A stretch of DNA of 64,000 nt from Lota lota (GCA_026745465.1 JACYXH010000242.1:517501-581500), one strand, 5' to 3'. Numbered from the stretch's first letter, positions 11,868-23,161 are shown. Numbers and translations are program-made. The notes: generated from the letters alone by a model not told the origin.

Positions 11868-12028
11868 GCTTGATAGTCTATTCGTTAGCATGTGATTCCA
11901 AAGCCAAATGTTCTCTGTTCAAACCCCAACATCCGAAGTCTACCTGTAGGCCTCTTTGTGCCTTCCCCCCTCCTCATTAATGACATGTATCTATAAAACA
12001 AATTGCTTGGGCAAAGGTATCTGCAAAA
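11868..12028 (+). mobile_element. tRNA-derived SINE, degenerate full-length copy
   Basis: The head has an A-box-like TAGTCTATTCGTTAGCATG (from 11875) and a good B box, GTTCAAACCCC (11918-11928). These are spaced as in a tRNA gene and would serve as the internal RNA polymerase III promoter. The body contains GTCTACCTGTAGGCCTC. It ends in a decayed tail (GACATGTATCTATAAAA, TTGCTTGGGC, GTATCTGC) matching the ideal teleost tail GTAAGTCGCTTTGGATAAAAG only roughly. The copy is old and presumably inactive. It shares body order with the copies at 48.4 and 49.8 kb. The family name was not determined. Confidence 0.65.
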
Positions 12029-12081
12029 GAGTAACGCGTATTGATGATGTGTTGGATGTTTCGTTTCACTTTCAGTTTCTT

Positions 12082-12086
<5 letters not shown>

Positions 12087-12117
<31 letters not shown>

Positions 12118-12119
12118 CG
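12087..12119. repeat. (GT)n microsatellite
   Basis: A short GT run ending in GCGTGCGC. Confidence 0.94.
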
Positions 12120-12564
12120 CGGTATCGCTGGCACCTTGTATTAGTTGTGTGTCCCAGGGCACAACAGACAGAAGAGAGAAATGTGAAAGAATACTGAGCA
12201 CATTCAGCAGCAGTATGCAGACAGCTGTGCCATACCAGGGACTTGGTAGTCTGAGCAATCCCTGGAAAGCAACCCTAGGAATCGAATGGGGTGGTGCAAT
12301 GTAGCAATTTTCTAGACACATACTGTGGCTTTTTTCATTGTTGATATGGCTGGGGATTTTAATTTAGTTAGGCAATTTTGAATAGCATCTTTCACATTGA
12401 ATTTGTTTTGTAAATCCGGTTTTAAAGTTGTTATATTGGTAGCGCAAAATAAACCTTTAATAATACATATTGTTATCGATAACATATGCAGTACATTCAT
12501 GGTATTTTTTGCCTGTACGGAAAGAACAGTGAAGAAAGAGAGGAAAGTTGAATGAGCTTGTGAA
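12120..12564. other. Unique sequence; no gene seen
   Basis: This is mixed sequence turning AT-rich after 12340. Nothing was recognised. Confidence 0.5.
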
Positions 12565-12646
12565 TGAAATGTAGCTCAGGGATCAAATCTGGGTCACTAC
12601 ATTAGCTTCAAGGTCAGCACACTAGCAGGTTGAGCTATGGACCCTC
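12565..12646 (-). mobile_element. tRNA-like SINE head, minus strand
   Basis: On the minus strand, TAGCTCAACCTG (12626-12637) fits a polymerase III A box. AGATTTGATCC (12579-12589) fits a B box. The spacing is about 45 nt, as in tRNA-derived SINEs. No core or tail is recognisable beyond the head, and the acceptor stem does not pair well. It is therefore read as a SINE fragment rather than a functional tRNA gene. Confidence 0.55.
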
Positions 12647-14221
12647 TCCATTGTTATACAGCTTTATTAAAAACGACATGACAAAACTCAAACTAACTCA
12701 AACACAAATCCAATATGTTTTAGCCAAGTTAAAAAAAGAAGCACATTCATAGATTTTTCATTGTGCAATCTCAACCAAATACATTTGGAAGTGACACAGT
12801 CCAGAATTGCCACTGAATCTTGGCAGAATAGCTTATAAAAAATCAATTAAAAAAAGAAACTACTAAAAACGATTCCTTGGCGTTATGGTGTTCCGTGCAG
12901 AAACATGACCGTGATTGTGATCTAAATTGGTTTCACGGTGTGTAGACAGCAGAGGAGGATGATGGTATCCATCCAGCACCCTACCAAATGGGCCCACTGG
13001 GAGAACTTCCCTGATACGTGGTGTGCAAAATCCACTCACACTCACCACTGCCCGGAGCTGGTTATCCTAGGCCAATAAAGAATATTAAAAGTAAAAATTA
13101 ATAATTGCTAACGGTAGTGATGAACATTAAGGGAGTATTGCATGTCGAGTCATTAGTTCAGACATTTTTATTGCTGTAATTATTTTGGATCCAGGTAACT
13201 CTACATGCGGGCCCTGGCTTTAAAACAAGTGTAATTGGGAATCGACTGCTTAACCTGGATACCAACATAGGTGATGCACCTAGCACCTAGCTATATATAG
13301 CTGGTTTAAGTTAGCTAGTGAAACAGCAGTGAAATAAAAGGATACAGATCTTTATATGTCAATTAAATAAACCCCCCCCAAAAGGGTTAAAACATATGTA
13401 TTCTGCTACTTTTTGCCTCTTGAGGAGTTGTAAAGCCTGATGGATAGACATGAAACATAGAGCAATCCTAGGGGATGTATCTATTTATATATATATATTT
13501 ATATATACATATGTTTATACTCGTGAGCCTCAAAAGTCTCATTGCACCCGCCCCCTCCCTCTGATGGACTCATTCATAAAAAGCAGCACTGTTCTGTGAT
13601 GACCTGATGTCATCGCTGCCTTGTCATACGCATACACAGCAGCCAAATGAAGATGTCAGTTGCGTGTGTAACACAAGCAAGTGGAAGTGAGTAAATCAAA
13701 TGAATGGGTTCGCAGCTCTGCTGACCGGACACCTAATATGGGTGATACAGTGGGCTCATTGGCTTGCATCGACAAGACTCAAGACATATAAACAGATCAC
13801 CCGGGATGTCTTCCAATCTCTAATCAATACTGTATTAAATGTGTAATGGGGATCGATACTTGCAGGATGGAGTAGGTGCAATGGGCTTGATACGCTGACT
13901 CCCGCACACAAGCACATGCCCATGCGCACACACAGCAAAGCATAGATCTCCTGACAAGTTGTCCACACTTTTAGCTAACGGACTTAGCAATAGCTCTTTT
14001 TGATTGCTTATGCACTGACACTTCAAAACTAATACTCTCTGTCTCTGTCTCTCTCTCGCGCTGCACTCTGCTGTTGCTTTCTATATACTGGTTGTCTTGC
14101 CAGGCCTCCATTTTTCATAAACACAAAGGGCCTCAGGTAATGCATCAAACATGTCAGAGTAAGGACACCTCAGAAATCTCGAGGCAGCCATATGACTGGC
14201 TGTAAGTTTGAAAGACGTCCT
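12647..14221. other. Unique sequence; no gene seen
   Basis: Small features are (TA)-rich DNA at 13485-13512, a C-run near 13373, and a CT run near 14035-14058. A splice-like pair at 13640-13686 is discussed under rejected items. No gene is supported. Confidence 0.5.
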
Positions 14222-14235
14222 CCCCCCCCCCCCCC
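14222..14235. repeat. Poly-C, 14 nt
   Basis: A C homopolymer preceded and followed by TCC. Confidence 0.95.
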
Positions 14236-14715
14236 TCCCATAAACAGAACTGTCTGCGGTCGATTCTCCTTAGCTCAGTTTGATTGGTTGTAAGTATGAG
14301 CAGAGACAACTCTGACTCAATTTCCCTTAGCAGCTGTTGTTCTTGAACATAACCTGACTTTAAGTCCAGCTTTGCAAGTAGACGTTTTTAAGGCGATACA
14401 CCTTTACCCTTTATCTCTGTCTGACTCTGTCCAGTAGTTCGTGTCCCGGCCTTTAATAATATATAATAATAATATTTTTTTACATTTTACTCGTCATAAA
14501 ATTCGATGAAGCACCATCTCCCAGCCCACACTCCTCTTAGTGTGCCCCTGGCCTTTGTTTGTCCTTGATAAATAGCATTGCTATGGGGGAGAATCTCTCA
14601 GCTCCATTGATTAGACCTTTTCAATACTTACAATACAATATTTATGAATGTCAAAAAACTGCCAAATGAGATGCATGTCATTGCGTGTATGTCTGTTGTT
14701 TATGTTGTGTGTGTG
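14236..14715. other. Unique sequence; no gene seen
   Basis: The block 14500-14620 (GGCCTTTGTTTGTCCTTGAT and ATAGCATTGCTATGG) is repeat-free and could be conserved non-coding DNA. TAGCATTGCTA is a short palindrome. Confidence 0.45.
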
Positions 14716-14849
14716 AGAGAGAGATCGGGAGGGAGAGCGGGAGAAGGGGAGAGGTGGAGAGGGGGAGAGCGAGAGAGCAAAAGAGACAAGATGCATGCTG
14801 GGCTGTTGCTTGTTTTCATCTCCTCTCCGCAGGATAATAAGGATGGCAG

Positions 14850-14932
<83 letters not shown>

Positions 14933-14949
14933 TCCATCTCTCTCTCTCT
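14716..14949. repeat. GA-rich run followed by long (CT)n
   Basis: Purine-rich GAGAGA/GGGAGA occupies 14716-14785. A CT run follows from 14850, pure over 14865-14928. Facing purine and pyrimidine tracts on one strand could pair with each other as a weak inverted repeat. Confidence 0.94.
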
Positions 14950-15253
14950 TATTCACATCAGCACCCACGCATGCAAACATACAACTTTGTGCAGTAAAAA
15001 AAAGCCCAACAACGAAACAGATGCACATCCACAAGCAGCGCGGCGAAGCGCTCTGCCTGACACAAAGACGAACGGTGATAGGATTAGAAGTGAAAAAGGC
15101 CCATCAAAGGGTTTGGATGTGGGGTGTATGAAATCCTAATGCAAGTCATAGGCGTGCATAACTTATCCTCAGCAAATTCAAAACATTCTGCCGGCTCCTG
15201 AGCCTGCTCATTGTTGTCCCTTTTTTCTTTTATCTTTCTGGCACGACAAACGT
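14950..15253. other. Unique sequence; no gene seen
   Basis: This is mixed sequence with a CpG-containing patch near 15035-15075. No exon was recognised. Confidence 0.5.
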
Positions 15254-15272
15254 AAAAAAAAAAAAAAAAAAA
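15254..15272. repeat. Poly-A, 19 nt
   Basis: This is the longest A run in the window. No retroposed body with a recognisable source lies upstream, so it is not assigned to a retrocopy. Confidence 0.93.
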
Positions 15273-15364
15273 GGATTTGTTTGGAGGTTGGGGTGCAGTA
15301 GGCCGTTGTTTTGACACTTCATTACGGTTATTCAGAAGGTGTATATCCAGGACACATGCACGCA

Positions 15365-15374
15365 CCCCCCCCCC

Positions 15375-15405
<31 letters not shown>

Positions 15406-15411
15406 ACACTT

Positions 15412-15452
<41 letters not shown>
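15365..15452. repeat. Compound poly-C / (CA)n tract
   Basis: About 27 C residues (15365-15391) pass directly into CA repeats interrupted once by TTG near 15410. Confidence 0.96.
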
Positions 15453-15455
<3 letters not shown>

Positions 15456-15659
15456 GCGCACACATTAAAAACCATGCTTCTGAGCAATCCATTATTAACG
15501 AATCCATGCATACTTTATTCGCCAGTCATGAATATTCTATCAGCCGATTAAATGCTGTTGCAAGGCCGTACACACCTGATGATGTAACTGGCTGACACTG
15601 CACTTGCCCAATGGACAGAAAATGAACACAAACAGCTACGGCATCTTAACTCGTGGCTT
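15453..15659. other. Unique sequence; no gene seen
   Basis: A short complex stretch between simple repeats, with no gene signal. Confidence 0.5.
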
Positions 15660-15855
15660 TGTGTAGATGGGTGTATGTCTGTGTGGATGCCGAGATGTGT
15701 ATGTGGGTATGTATGTTTGTGTGTAATCATGTATGCATGGATGTGTGTGGGTCTGTGTCTTCTCGGGTGTGTTTGTGTGTGTGTCATTGTGTGTCAATGT
15801 CTGTGTCTGTATGTGCATGGATGTGTGTGTGTGCGTTTGTGTGTTACACAATGTT
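15660..15855. repeat. Degenerate GT-rich tract
   Basis: GTGTGT and ATGTGTGTG words are interrupted by GGATG and TCATG. It is translated as Cys/Val-rich frames. Confidence 0.92.
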
Positions 15856-16189
15856 TTGTTTTGGACCTGTTTGTTCTGATTCTTTAGTATGACAGCCACG
15901 TTTGTGCCAAAGCGCTGGTGGCATTTATTTGGACCACCTACCGACCCTACTTTTAACTCTCTGACTTACTCCAAAAGTACAAGTACAAACTTTAAATAAC
16001 CTTTGGCCCTGATATTGCAATGTGATTGGCTGGTTCTCTGAACAACATGGACGAGTGAGTAGCCAATGGGAGGCCTTTGGTTACAAGACCCATTGAAGCC
16101 ATTTGGCATTATTACAGTAGAGATGCAATACAATGCAGCGCTGACTTTCACATTCTTATTACTTTCAGATGGTTGTTCAGCACTTTGCT
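15856..16189. other. Unique sequence with CCAAT-type motifs; no gene supported
   Basis: GTGATTGGCTGG (near 16022) and GTAGCCAATGGGA (near 16059) are inverted CCAAT-box-like motifs 35 bp apart. A 61-codon minus-strand frame (15966-16151) starts with a signal-peptide-like stretch, but it lacks any family pattern and I treat it as chance. Confidence 0.45.
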
Positions 16190-16645
16190 AGATAGATAGG
16201 GAAAGAGTGTGGGAGATACAACAAGAGAGCAGAGAGCAGACTGAGAGCAGACAGAAGCATTGAAAGAAAGAGAGAGAGAGAGAGATTTAATTACAGATTG
16301 AAAAGGAGGGACGAATGGAGAAAGAGAGGAGGAGAGAATAAGGGAAGATTGACAAGGAGTAAAGGAGAGACAAAGTGGGTGTGTGAGAGGGATAGCAAAA
16401 GAGAGAGCAGTGGGAGAAAGAGAGAGAGGGGGAGAGAATTAGGTGGGATTGAATAGAGGAAGAGAGGGATAGACAGAGAGAGAGGGAGGGATGGATAGAG
16501 GGAGAGAATGTGGGAGATTGAGAAGGAGAGACAAGAGTGTGAGAGGTAGAAAGAGGGAGAGCACAAGGGGGATTGGAGAAGAAAGACCAGGAAATGTGTG
16601 AGAGATGGAGAGAAAGAGAGGGGAGAAGAGAGAGGACGAGAGGTA
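16190..16645. repeat. Purine-rich degenerate satellite
   Basis: Almost all bases are A or G on this strand. Units begin GATTG followed by an AAGGAG-like word at 16296, 16347, 16447, 16516 and 16571, a spacing of 51, 100, 69 and 55 bp, so the underlying unit is about 50-70 bp. Related words AGACAA and GTGTGAGAG recur at matching offsets in two units. The minus-strand frames of 116-160 codons here are Leu/Ser-rich translations of this repeat. Confidence 0.85.
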
Positions 16646-16960
16646 TAACAAGAGGAACACCGAGCGCCCCGGCTCCAGTCCTGTGCTCTGTGGCTGGCCA
16701 CTCTGCTCGTCGCTTAACATTTGACTGTGGCAATCTGAACCGCCATTTGCATTGATTGATTTTCCGCACTCCAGTTGTGGAGCTGTCACAGTCTGAAATT
16801 TAGCAGCTATTAAACTTGGCCCACAGTGTTATCAGCCCTGTGTGATTGTCCCAGCGTGCTTTGGTGGGTGTCTGTGCACAACATGGGTAATGGCTCCACA
16901 TTGTGTTTGTGGTTGTGTGTGTGTCCTTGATTATGTGCTAAGGTCATGTTTCCACATTCT
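16646..16960. other. Unique sequence; no gene seen
   Basis: Complex sequence with no recognised element. Confidence 0.5.
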
Positions 16961-16966
16961 GTGTGT

Positions 16967-17032
<66 letters not shown>
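16961..17032. repeat. (GT)n microsatellite
   Basis: A GT run with one AT interruption at 16971, then pure from 16972 to 17032. Confidence 0.97.
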
Positions 17033-17034
<2 letters not shown>

Positions 17035-17146
17035 CAGGCAATGTTCCACAGGCTTGCTTCTGTCCAGAGTCACGCCATCATCAAAGTGCTTTCTGACATC
17101 TTAGTGCCTTTGATCAAACCATGGCGGCACATGTCTTTTACTTTGC
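17033..17146 (+). other. Exon-like open segment after a GT tract (weak)
   Basis: The GT tract ends in GTTTCAG, a usable splice acceptor with the repeat as its pyrimidine-poor but T-rich tract. The next 32 codons stay open and read as an amphipathic-looking peptide (AMFHRLASVQSHAIIKVLSD, then ILVPLIKPWRH). No good donor site follows before CA repeats begin at 17151. It could be a terminal exon fragment, a relic or pure chance. I do not recognise the peptide. Confidence 0.12.
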
Positions 17147-17277
17147 AGAACACACACACACACATAAACACACACACATAACACACACTCAAACCATAGA
17201 AGCACTTCTCCTACACTTTGCAACACACACACACACATACTCTTACACACACACAGACACACACACACACACGCATA
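17147..17277. repeat. Interrupted (CA)n
   Basis: CA runs at 17151-17189 and 17221-17272 are separated by AAACCATAGAAGCAC-type sequence. A similar word precedes both runs (AAACCATRG...CACTTTGCAACAC), suggesting a diverged ~75-bp tandem duplication. Confidence 0.85.
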
Positions 17278-17664
17278 GTAACAGATAGAACACATGCAGT
17301 GACAATGCTCATGATGAAAACAAAACTCTTCTATTGTCTTGTTTGACCTGTGGAGATGTTTCTCTTTTCTTTGTCATCCTCTCCACTTGTAACCATGGCT
17401 ACTCTATCACCTGCCGAGATTCATGTCAATATCATCTCCAAGTTATCTCTCCAGATACAAGCCGACTATGATGTGTGTTTCAGCTGCAGAGTCTCATCAA
17501 TAAAATCGTGTTGAAACACACAAAGCCACATGCACTTTCTTATCAACAATATTTCAGAAGCCTGGGTGCTATCCTTGTTTGTCGGACACACGCCCCCACA
17601 CACACACTAATTTGACTCTCTCATATGCATTAAATGTGCTAGTAGTCTCATTTTCCAACAACAT
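17278..17664. other. Unique sequence; no gene seen
   Basis: Mixed sequence, with a short CA run near 17590. Confidence 0.5.
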
Positions 17665-17684
17665 GGGGGGGGGGGGGGGGGGGG
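17665..17684. repeat. Poly-G, 20 nt
   Basis: Twenty consecutive G residues. Confidence 0.97.
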
Positions 17685-19224
17685 TTACACACCGGACCAC
17701 CCACACAAATGTATTTGCCTTAAGACTGAACGTTTATTTTTAACTTTTCACACACTCTTAACTTCTGCCCCCTTCTGTTCCCACTCTCATTACTGCCACC
17801 CCCATAGACTGCCCAAGGTCCTGTTGTACCCCCCACCGTGTGTGTGTGTGTATGTGTGTGAGAGGTGATTAATTCATATTCAACATGCATTCACTTTTAT
17901 AACTTTCCCAAGCTACAAGTGCACATCTAAGTGTGTGTGTGTGTGTGTGTGCACACACTATTTTGTCATCATAACACTTTTATCAGTGTGTTTCTTTTAT
18001 TAAATTTCATATTCCCATGCCATCAGAAGTGTGCCCCATGCCGGGGTATTCCACAAGCACTTAATGAGGGTTAATGAACCTCAGCTTTGCTACGTTAGAT
18101 TCCTATACTGGTATTAATGGACTATTGTAACTTGTGCCGCTGAACTATAAGTGCAAAAAAAAGTAAATGTGTGAGATAACCGCAGGGATTGTGTATGTGC
18201 CTGTGTCTGGATGTGAGTGTTCGAATATGCATTTTCAAACGTGTCGGGCCTTAATGTTTCATCTTCCCGATCTGCTTTAAATGGACAAGAGAGAATAAGA
18301 CTGTCACTTTGATTAATAGAACAATGAGACTTCTGAGCGAGACGACCAAAGCACTCAGCAGCTGATCAAAGCCTTCTTCTAAGTTCATGTGATATAACAA
18401 CGGGCCGCTTCGCGTCATGACATAACCAACCAGTCTCAACCACGCACAGACACGCTACCAAGTTCATCAAATGTGCCCCATTGGAGACAATGCATGAATC
18501 GCCTCTAATTGCATTTGGTTAACTATGCTTATAGAAATCAGCATAATTTCTTTCATACAAAACGAAGGAACCAGAAAGCCTGTTCAGATATTGTTTTGTT
18601 TTTTTCTTCGTTTTCTAATCAACTCTTTTTTTTTTTGTGCACACAAAGCTAGCGTGACTGATCGCACCAAGCCGAGCCTAACATTGTACATTGTGCGTCG
18701 AACGTACGACGCATTGCATTGTATCTTTTGCAATTGTATTACGAGCACACAAACACATCACACTTGAGTTTCAGTACACGATCACGACATGCTTATTTAG
18801 CTCCAATCTAGCGTGCTGGTTTCTGTGGTGCATGTCACTATAATTCAGCCCGCCAATTTAGATATTCATGATTTTCTCAACGCTTCTGCATCATTAGCCA
18901 ATACAACTGTACAACAATCCACGCATGTGACAATATAAACCATACTAGTTAATTTCCTCTTTAAAAAGCGAGTAGCTAGAGGAAATGAGGAGCTAAAGGT
19001 CGCCATCAATCCGCTGTGTAGTTTGTTTTGTCCAGTGCCATAAAAGGGTGGGCCTTCTTGCACTTTGTCCGATACTGAGAAAAGGTGACGACGTGATGGA
19101 TGTTTTGATCGTGGCCATTACCGGTTGGACTTATAAAGGATGTATGTCTGCTTAATCCACTCCTTTAATCAGTTTAGAAGAAGTCAGGTTTGAGATTCCA
19201 CAGAGACAGATGGCTTACCAGCGA

Positions 19225-19225
<1 letters not shown>
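17685..19225. other. Mostly unique sequence; no gene seen
   Basis: Short GT runs lie at 17838-17862 and 17931-17952, and T-runs near 18600 and 18627. The rest is complex, repeat-free DNA. Frames are below 85 codons without domains. Confidence 0.5.

Positions 19226-19260
<35 letters not shown>
19226..19260. repeat. (AC)n microsatellite
   Basis: A pure AC run of about 35 bp. Confidence 0.96.
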
Positions 19261-19263
<3 letters not shown>

Positions 19264-19284
19264 AGTGGGGTGATACAAGCAAGG

Positions 19285-19287
<3 letters not shown>

Positions 19288-19339
<52 letters not shown>
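19288..19339. repeat. (GA)n microsatellite
   Basis: A pure GA run of about 50 bp, 27 bp after the AC tract. Confidence 0.97.
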
Positions 19340-19340
<1 letters not shown>

Positions 19341-20125
19341 TTGGGATGACTTAATTGTCTTCCTGAGCACCTTATCAAAATGTCAAAAATGTATGCAAAT
19401 AGCAGCCGGGCGAGGGAGAGACAGACAGCGAGAGAAAGAGAGAGGGAAAGAGAAGGGAGCGAAGTGGATGACGCAAGGGAAATCCGACGTAGCGAGAACA
19501 CAGAATGGCCGACTGACCTCACTGACCTCCATCGTCACTTTTCATTTGCGCCGCTCTCAATACCGTTCTCTCCGTCTGGATTTGATTCTGTCTGACAGAG
19601 GTAATGGAGGGAGGGAGGGAGGGAGTGGGGGGAGTTCATCTTGACCTAGACAGGAAGACAGCGACCTGTGGTTTGGTAAACGGGACATTTGCGCAACCAC
19701 AGACTGTCCAAGCAGGACCTCACAGCAGGGTCGTTAGTCAACACATTGTCATCACTTGGGATGCTGTGTAATCCCCCCGCTGCCCACCCCACCACACCAC
19801 ACCCCATCCCCACTGCCTTGGAGAATATTGAACAGCATGGGTTGGATTGAGTTTTGTAATGGATTCTGCTTTAGCAGCAAGGGCGTGTGCTAAACCGACC
19901 CTTCCGGGCTGAAATATGCTCACTGAAGGGCCCGGTCAGCAGTGTCTCTTATTGACAAAGTGAAGAGGACAGATATTGAAAGCAGAAAACTTTATTGATC
20001 CGAGTGGCACTTGGAGAAAGAATGGTGGCTGGTGTATGATTGCATCAGTGAAAGAGACCCTTTTACATCTCCGTGACATTTCCAACATGGACGGCATTTC
20101 TTTTCCGGAGTGGCAGGTCCTTAAT
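19340..20125. other. Unique sequence; no gene seen
   Basis: Includes GA-rich words (19412-19460), (GGGA)n at 19605-19625 and CACCACACC words near 19790. No exon was recognised. Confidence 0.5.
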
Positions 20126-20186
<61 letters not shown>

Positions 20187-20187
20187 G

Positions 20188-20223
<36 letters not shown>

Positions 20224-20227
20224 TCTA
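20126..20227. repeat. (CT)n with CTGT variants
   Basis: A pure CT run covers about 20126-20176, then (TCTG)-interspersed CT. Confidence 0.96.
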
Positions 20228-20550
20228 ACTCTGTCACTCTTTCCTTCTGCCACTCTTTCCTTCTGCCACGCTTTCTTTCTTAGCTTCTGTATTTATATTC
20301 AGCCATTTGGAGTAGAGGTTGAATGTCTGTCCCTCCTGAGTCTTGCTCTGCTTCCATTTTCATCTCCAAACTTCTGCTCGTGCCCTTCCTCCCTGGAGCT
20401 CTGGTATTATCAGACTATGAACTCTTTTTTTGTTGTTGTTGCCTTATTTAATTCATGGAAGATGTTCTCTAGCCCCTGCGTCTGTATCTCTGTATGCTTG
20501 CACTCTCTTTTGTGCAACGAACCTTCACCAACTCTAGCTCCCACCACATT

Positions 20551-20552
<2 letters not shown>
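20228..20552. other. Unique T/C-rich sequence; no gene seen
   Basis: A long frame runs through from the neighbouring repeats, but this part shows no domain. A CACTCTTTCCTTCTGC word is tandemly duplicated near 20233-20270. Confidence 0.5.
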
Positions 20553-20583
<31 letters not shown>

Positions 20584-20619
20584 CTCTCTCTCCGCTCTCT
20601 CTCTCCCAAACTCTCACAC

Positions 20620-20671
<52 letters not shown>

Positions 20672-20690
20672 CGTCTGTCTGTCTGTCAGC
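20553..20690. repeat. (CT)n compound tract ending in (CTGT)n
   Basis: CT runs are interrupted by CCTCTC and CAAACTCTCACACTCG, followed by CTGTCTGTCTGT. Confidence 0.95.
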
Positions 20691-21028
20691 CTCAACCTGA
20701 ACGACCCTTCTTTCTCATACATTGTCTCCAGGCCTTTGACTCCAATATCTAAAGGTTTTTTAGTTTTTTGGTTAGTTTTTCTCTCAAAAATCCCTCCCCC
20801 TTTCCTCCTCATCCTCCTCCTCCTTGTCCTCGTCCTCTTCATCCACTGCCTTCTTGCTCATGTTTCCTCTGGCAGCTCCGGCAGTTTGTTTAGTACCCAG
20901 CAGATGATGCCGGCAGACAAAGGTGAGGGAGAGCATATTCAAAATGTCACCAACAAAGTGACAAAAGGTCATATGGAAAGTAAGATACTCCCAGCTTAGT
21001 CGGGACTGACTGTTAAACAGGCCGTCCG

Positions 21029-21031
<3 letters not shown>
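20691..21031. other. Unique sequence with (TCC)n-like patch; no gene seen
   Basis: Contains CCTCCTCATCCTCCTCC-like pyrimidine DNA at about 20804-20840. Confidence 0.5.
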
Positions 21032-21067
<36 letters not shown>

Positions 21068-21190
21068 ATTCGTGCACATTTGTGTATGTGCATGTGTGTT
21101 TGTTTGTGTGTGAATGGGTTAAAGCAGTGTGCATTGTGTTTTAAGAGTACACGTGACACTGTGTGTGGTGTGTGTGTTTGTGTGAGTTTT
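21032..21190. repeat. (GT)n with degenerate extension
   Basis: A pure GT run covers 21032-21066. GT-rich patches continue to about 21190. Confidence 0.94.
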
Positions 21191-21497
21191 AAATGTGTTT
21201 GTGCTGCTGGCATCATCAAAACTGAATGGTGCCCCATGGCCCGAGGCAAGGCCCCGAGCAGCTCAGAAACTGACAAGTCTCGCTCAAAACAATACACAGT
21301 GACAAGATGGTGGCTGCTGTATCTACAGTCAGGGGCGTCTCACCAGACCTCCGATTGGGGGGCTCAAACACCTTAAAAAGGGTCCAACCGCGCATCAACA
21401 AACCCAGTGTGGAAACGATTTGAATCCGCACCTGGTGTGTGGTTAAACGTTTGTGTGCTTTGATGGACGGTCATACGTATTTAAAAGTATGACATCT
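21191..21497. other. Unique sequence, possibly part of an old repeat; no gene seen
   Basis: The segment AGGGGCGTCTCACC...TTGGGGGGCTCAAACACC near 21331 has the feel of an interspersed fish repeat, but I cannot assign it. Confidence 0.35.
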
Positions 21498-21616
21498 CAC
21501 ACACACACACAAACACACACACACACGCGTGTACATGCCCACACAGATGCTCACACAAACACACATACACAAACACACATGTACACTAACACATACACGC
21601 ACACAGATGCACACGT
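21498..21616. repeat. Degenerate CA-rich tract
   Basis: CACACA runs are broken by GCGTGTACATGC and TACAC words. Confidence 0.93.
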
Positions 21617-22192
21617 AATCAGACAATCATGCTTCATTGTGTTTGATCTAAACTGCTAGATGCTTATGAGACCTGTTGCTATTATTTCTTTGTCCTTTTG
21701 CACTGTTCTTAGATTTTATTAATGTTTTTGTCTGGTTGGCCGTTTCTGGCTGAAGTGCATCCCCCTCACCCCTACCTATGTGGAAATAAACACCAAGGTC
21801 TACCTGTTGAGTGTTCTTATGATTGTTGCTGTCCCTGCCGGCTCAAATATCTCTCCCGTCTCTGTCGCTCTTCCCTTATGCAGGTTTTCTCTGCCATTTT
21901 CTTCCATTTTTGCCGTTTTAGTTTTTTCTCTATTTATGTTCTATTCTTTTTTTGTTGTCTTTTTTTCACACTCTGCTGTCATGGGGGCCCGATAATCCTC
22001 TAGGGATACATGGCAATCCATAATGTGTGTGCCTGTGTTTCTATGTGTGTGTGTGTTTATGCGTGTGCGCGTGGTACGTCTGTGATCTATGAAGCTGAGT
22101 GCTTTCCATCGACTCCTCGGGCCGCGCTCCGGGCCCTTAAAGGTCAGAGACACCTTGTGAAGATTCACTTTTCTTTCCCCCCTTCCAACACT
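21617..22192. other. Unique sequence; no gene seen
   Basis: T-rich at 21880-21970, with a short GT run near 22024-22060. A small CpG-dense patch (TCGGGCCGCGCTCCGGGCCC) lies at 22117-22136. Confidence 0.5.
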
Positions 22193-22213
22193 ACCACCAC
22201 CACCACCACCACC
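22193..22213. repeat. (ACC)7 trinucleotide repeat
   Basis: An ACC run followed by a C-rich patch. Confidence 0.94.
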
Positions 22214-23050
22214 ATCTTTTCTTCCCCCCCCCCTCCCCCATGTCCCTGTTCCATCTTTTTGTATGTGTCACAAACCTTCTTTTTCTCCAATATTTATGTT
22301 TTTCGTCTTCAAGACTCTCTTCTTGAACTCATCACAATAGCATGCAACCAGAGCTAAATGCAGTGTATCACTATCAGTGCTTTCCAAACAGGGGCACACT
22401 TTCCCACACGTAGGGGGTATGTGAGCCAGTTCCAGGGGCTACTTGTGTTGTTTGCCAAAAAAGAAAACAAGAACTATGCCTCAGCTTCTTTGATTTAAAA
22501 TGCCAAAGCCTGTTTAATATTAATAATAATGGTACATTATAAATTATAACATTTTCGGTTTGGTGTCGATGAGGGAGATACTTGGATCGGTGCTGATGGA
22601 GCTGTGGGTGGATAGATAAGACATAAAACGTTGTTCAAATCTGCTCTACATTACCTAATCCAGAGCATATTGATGATAATTTCATTCATATCCGTCATGA
22701 CATATCGACCAATCGGATCATGTTTCTGAATAACAGTTCCTAAAATGTCAGACTGGACTGGTTGATTGAAATAAACCAGTGGTGTGCGTAAGGATGGATG
22801 ATGAGGAGCCTGTTCACTGTGGTGTAGTTGAAGCGGCAGACAGAAACAGAGATGGATTACAACTGCGGACATAGAGATGGATTTCGAGATGGATGGGGAG
22901 GGGCCACGGGTAGATCTGTATAGACGGCGGGGAGAAGGAGGAGGAGGAGGTGGAGTAGGAAAGGAGGAGATGACAGCAGTGTGTCAGCGGTTTTGACACC
23001 TTTGACTACGGAGCTGACACAGCAAGGGGAACAGGAGACCAGGCTGCTGT
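22214..23050. other. Unique sequence containing a transposon-end relic; no gene seen
   Basis: The hAT-like end at 22375-22450 is listed separately. GGAGGAGGAGG-type purine DNA lies near 22930-22965. Confidence 0.5.
22375..22450 (+). mobile_element. hAT-like DNA transposon terminal relic
   Basis: The sequence starts CAGTGCTTTCCAAACAGGGG and continues with GTAGGGGGTATGTGAGCCAG and TTCCAGGGG. From memory, this follows the order of a hAT-superfamily terminus (CAGTGGTTCTCAAACTGGGG, then ACCCCTAGGGGTACGTGA). An eight-base target duplication was not identified. The opposite terminus is not visible in the following few hundred bases, so this is a truncated relic. Confidence 0.45.
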
Positions 23051-23061
23051 TTCTCTCTCTT

Positions 23062-23126
<65 letters not shown>

Positions 23127-23127
23127 G

Positions 23128-23161
<34 letters not shown>

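Noticed and set aside
12565..12646. Functional tRNA gene
   Set aside because: A and B boxes are present, but the arms do not form a proper cloverleaf and no poly-T terminator follows; a SINE head fits better.
13640..13686. Open 47-nt interval between ACACAG and a GTGAGT donor
   Set aside because: The acceptor has a poor pyrimidine tract, and two frames are open simultaneously in so short a stretch; chance is likely.
15254..15272. Processed pseudogene poly-A tail
   Set aside because: No spliced-gene-like sequence precedes the A run on either strand.
15966..16151. Minus-strand frame whose first residues look like a secreted-peptide signal
   Set aside because: Beyond the first nine residues there is no cysteine pattern or domain of any secreted family I know, and the frame ends at a stop without a supported donor.
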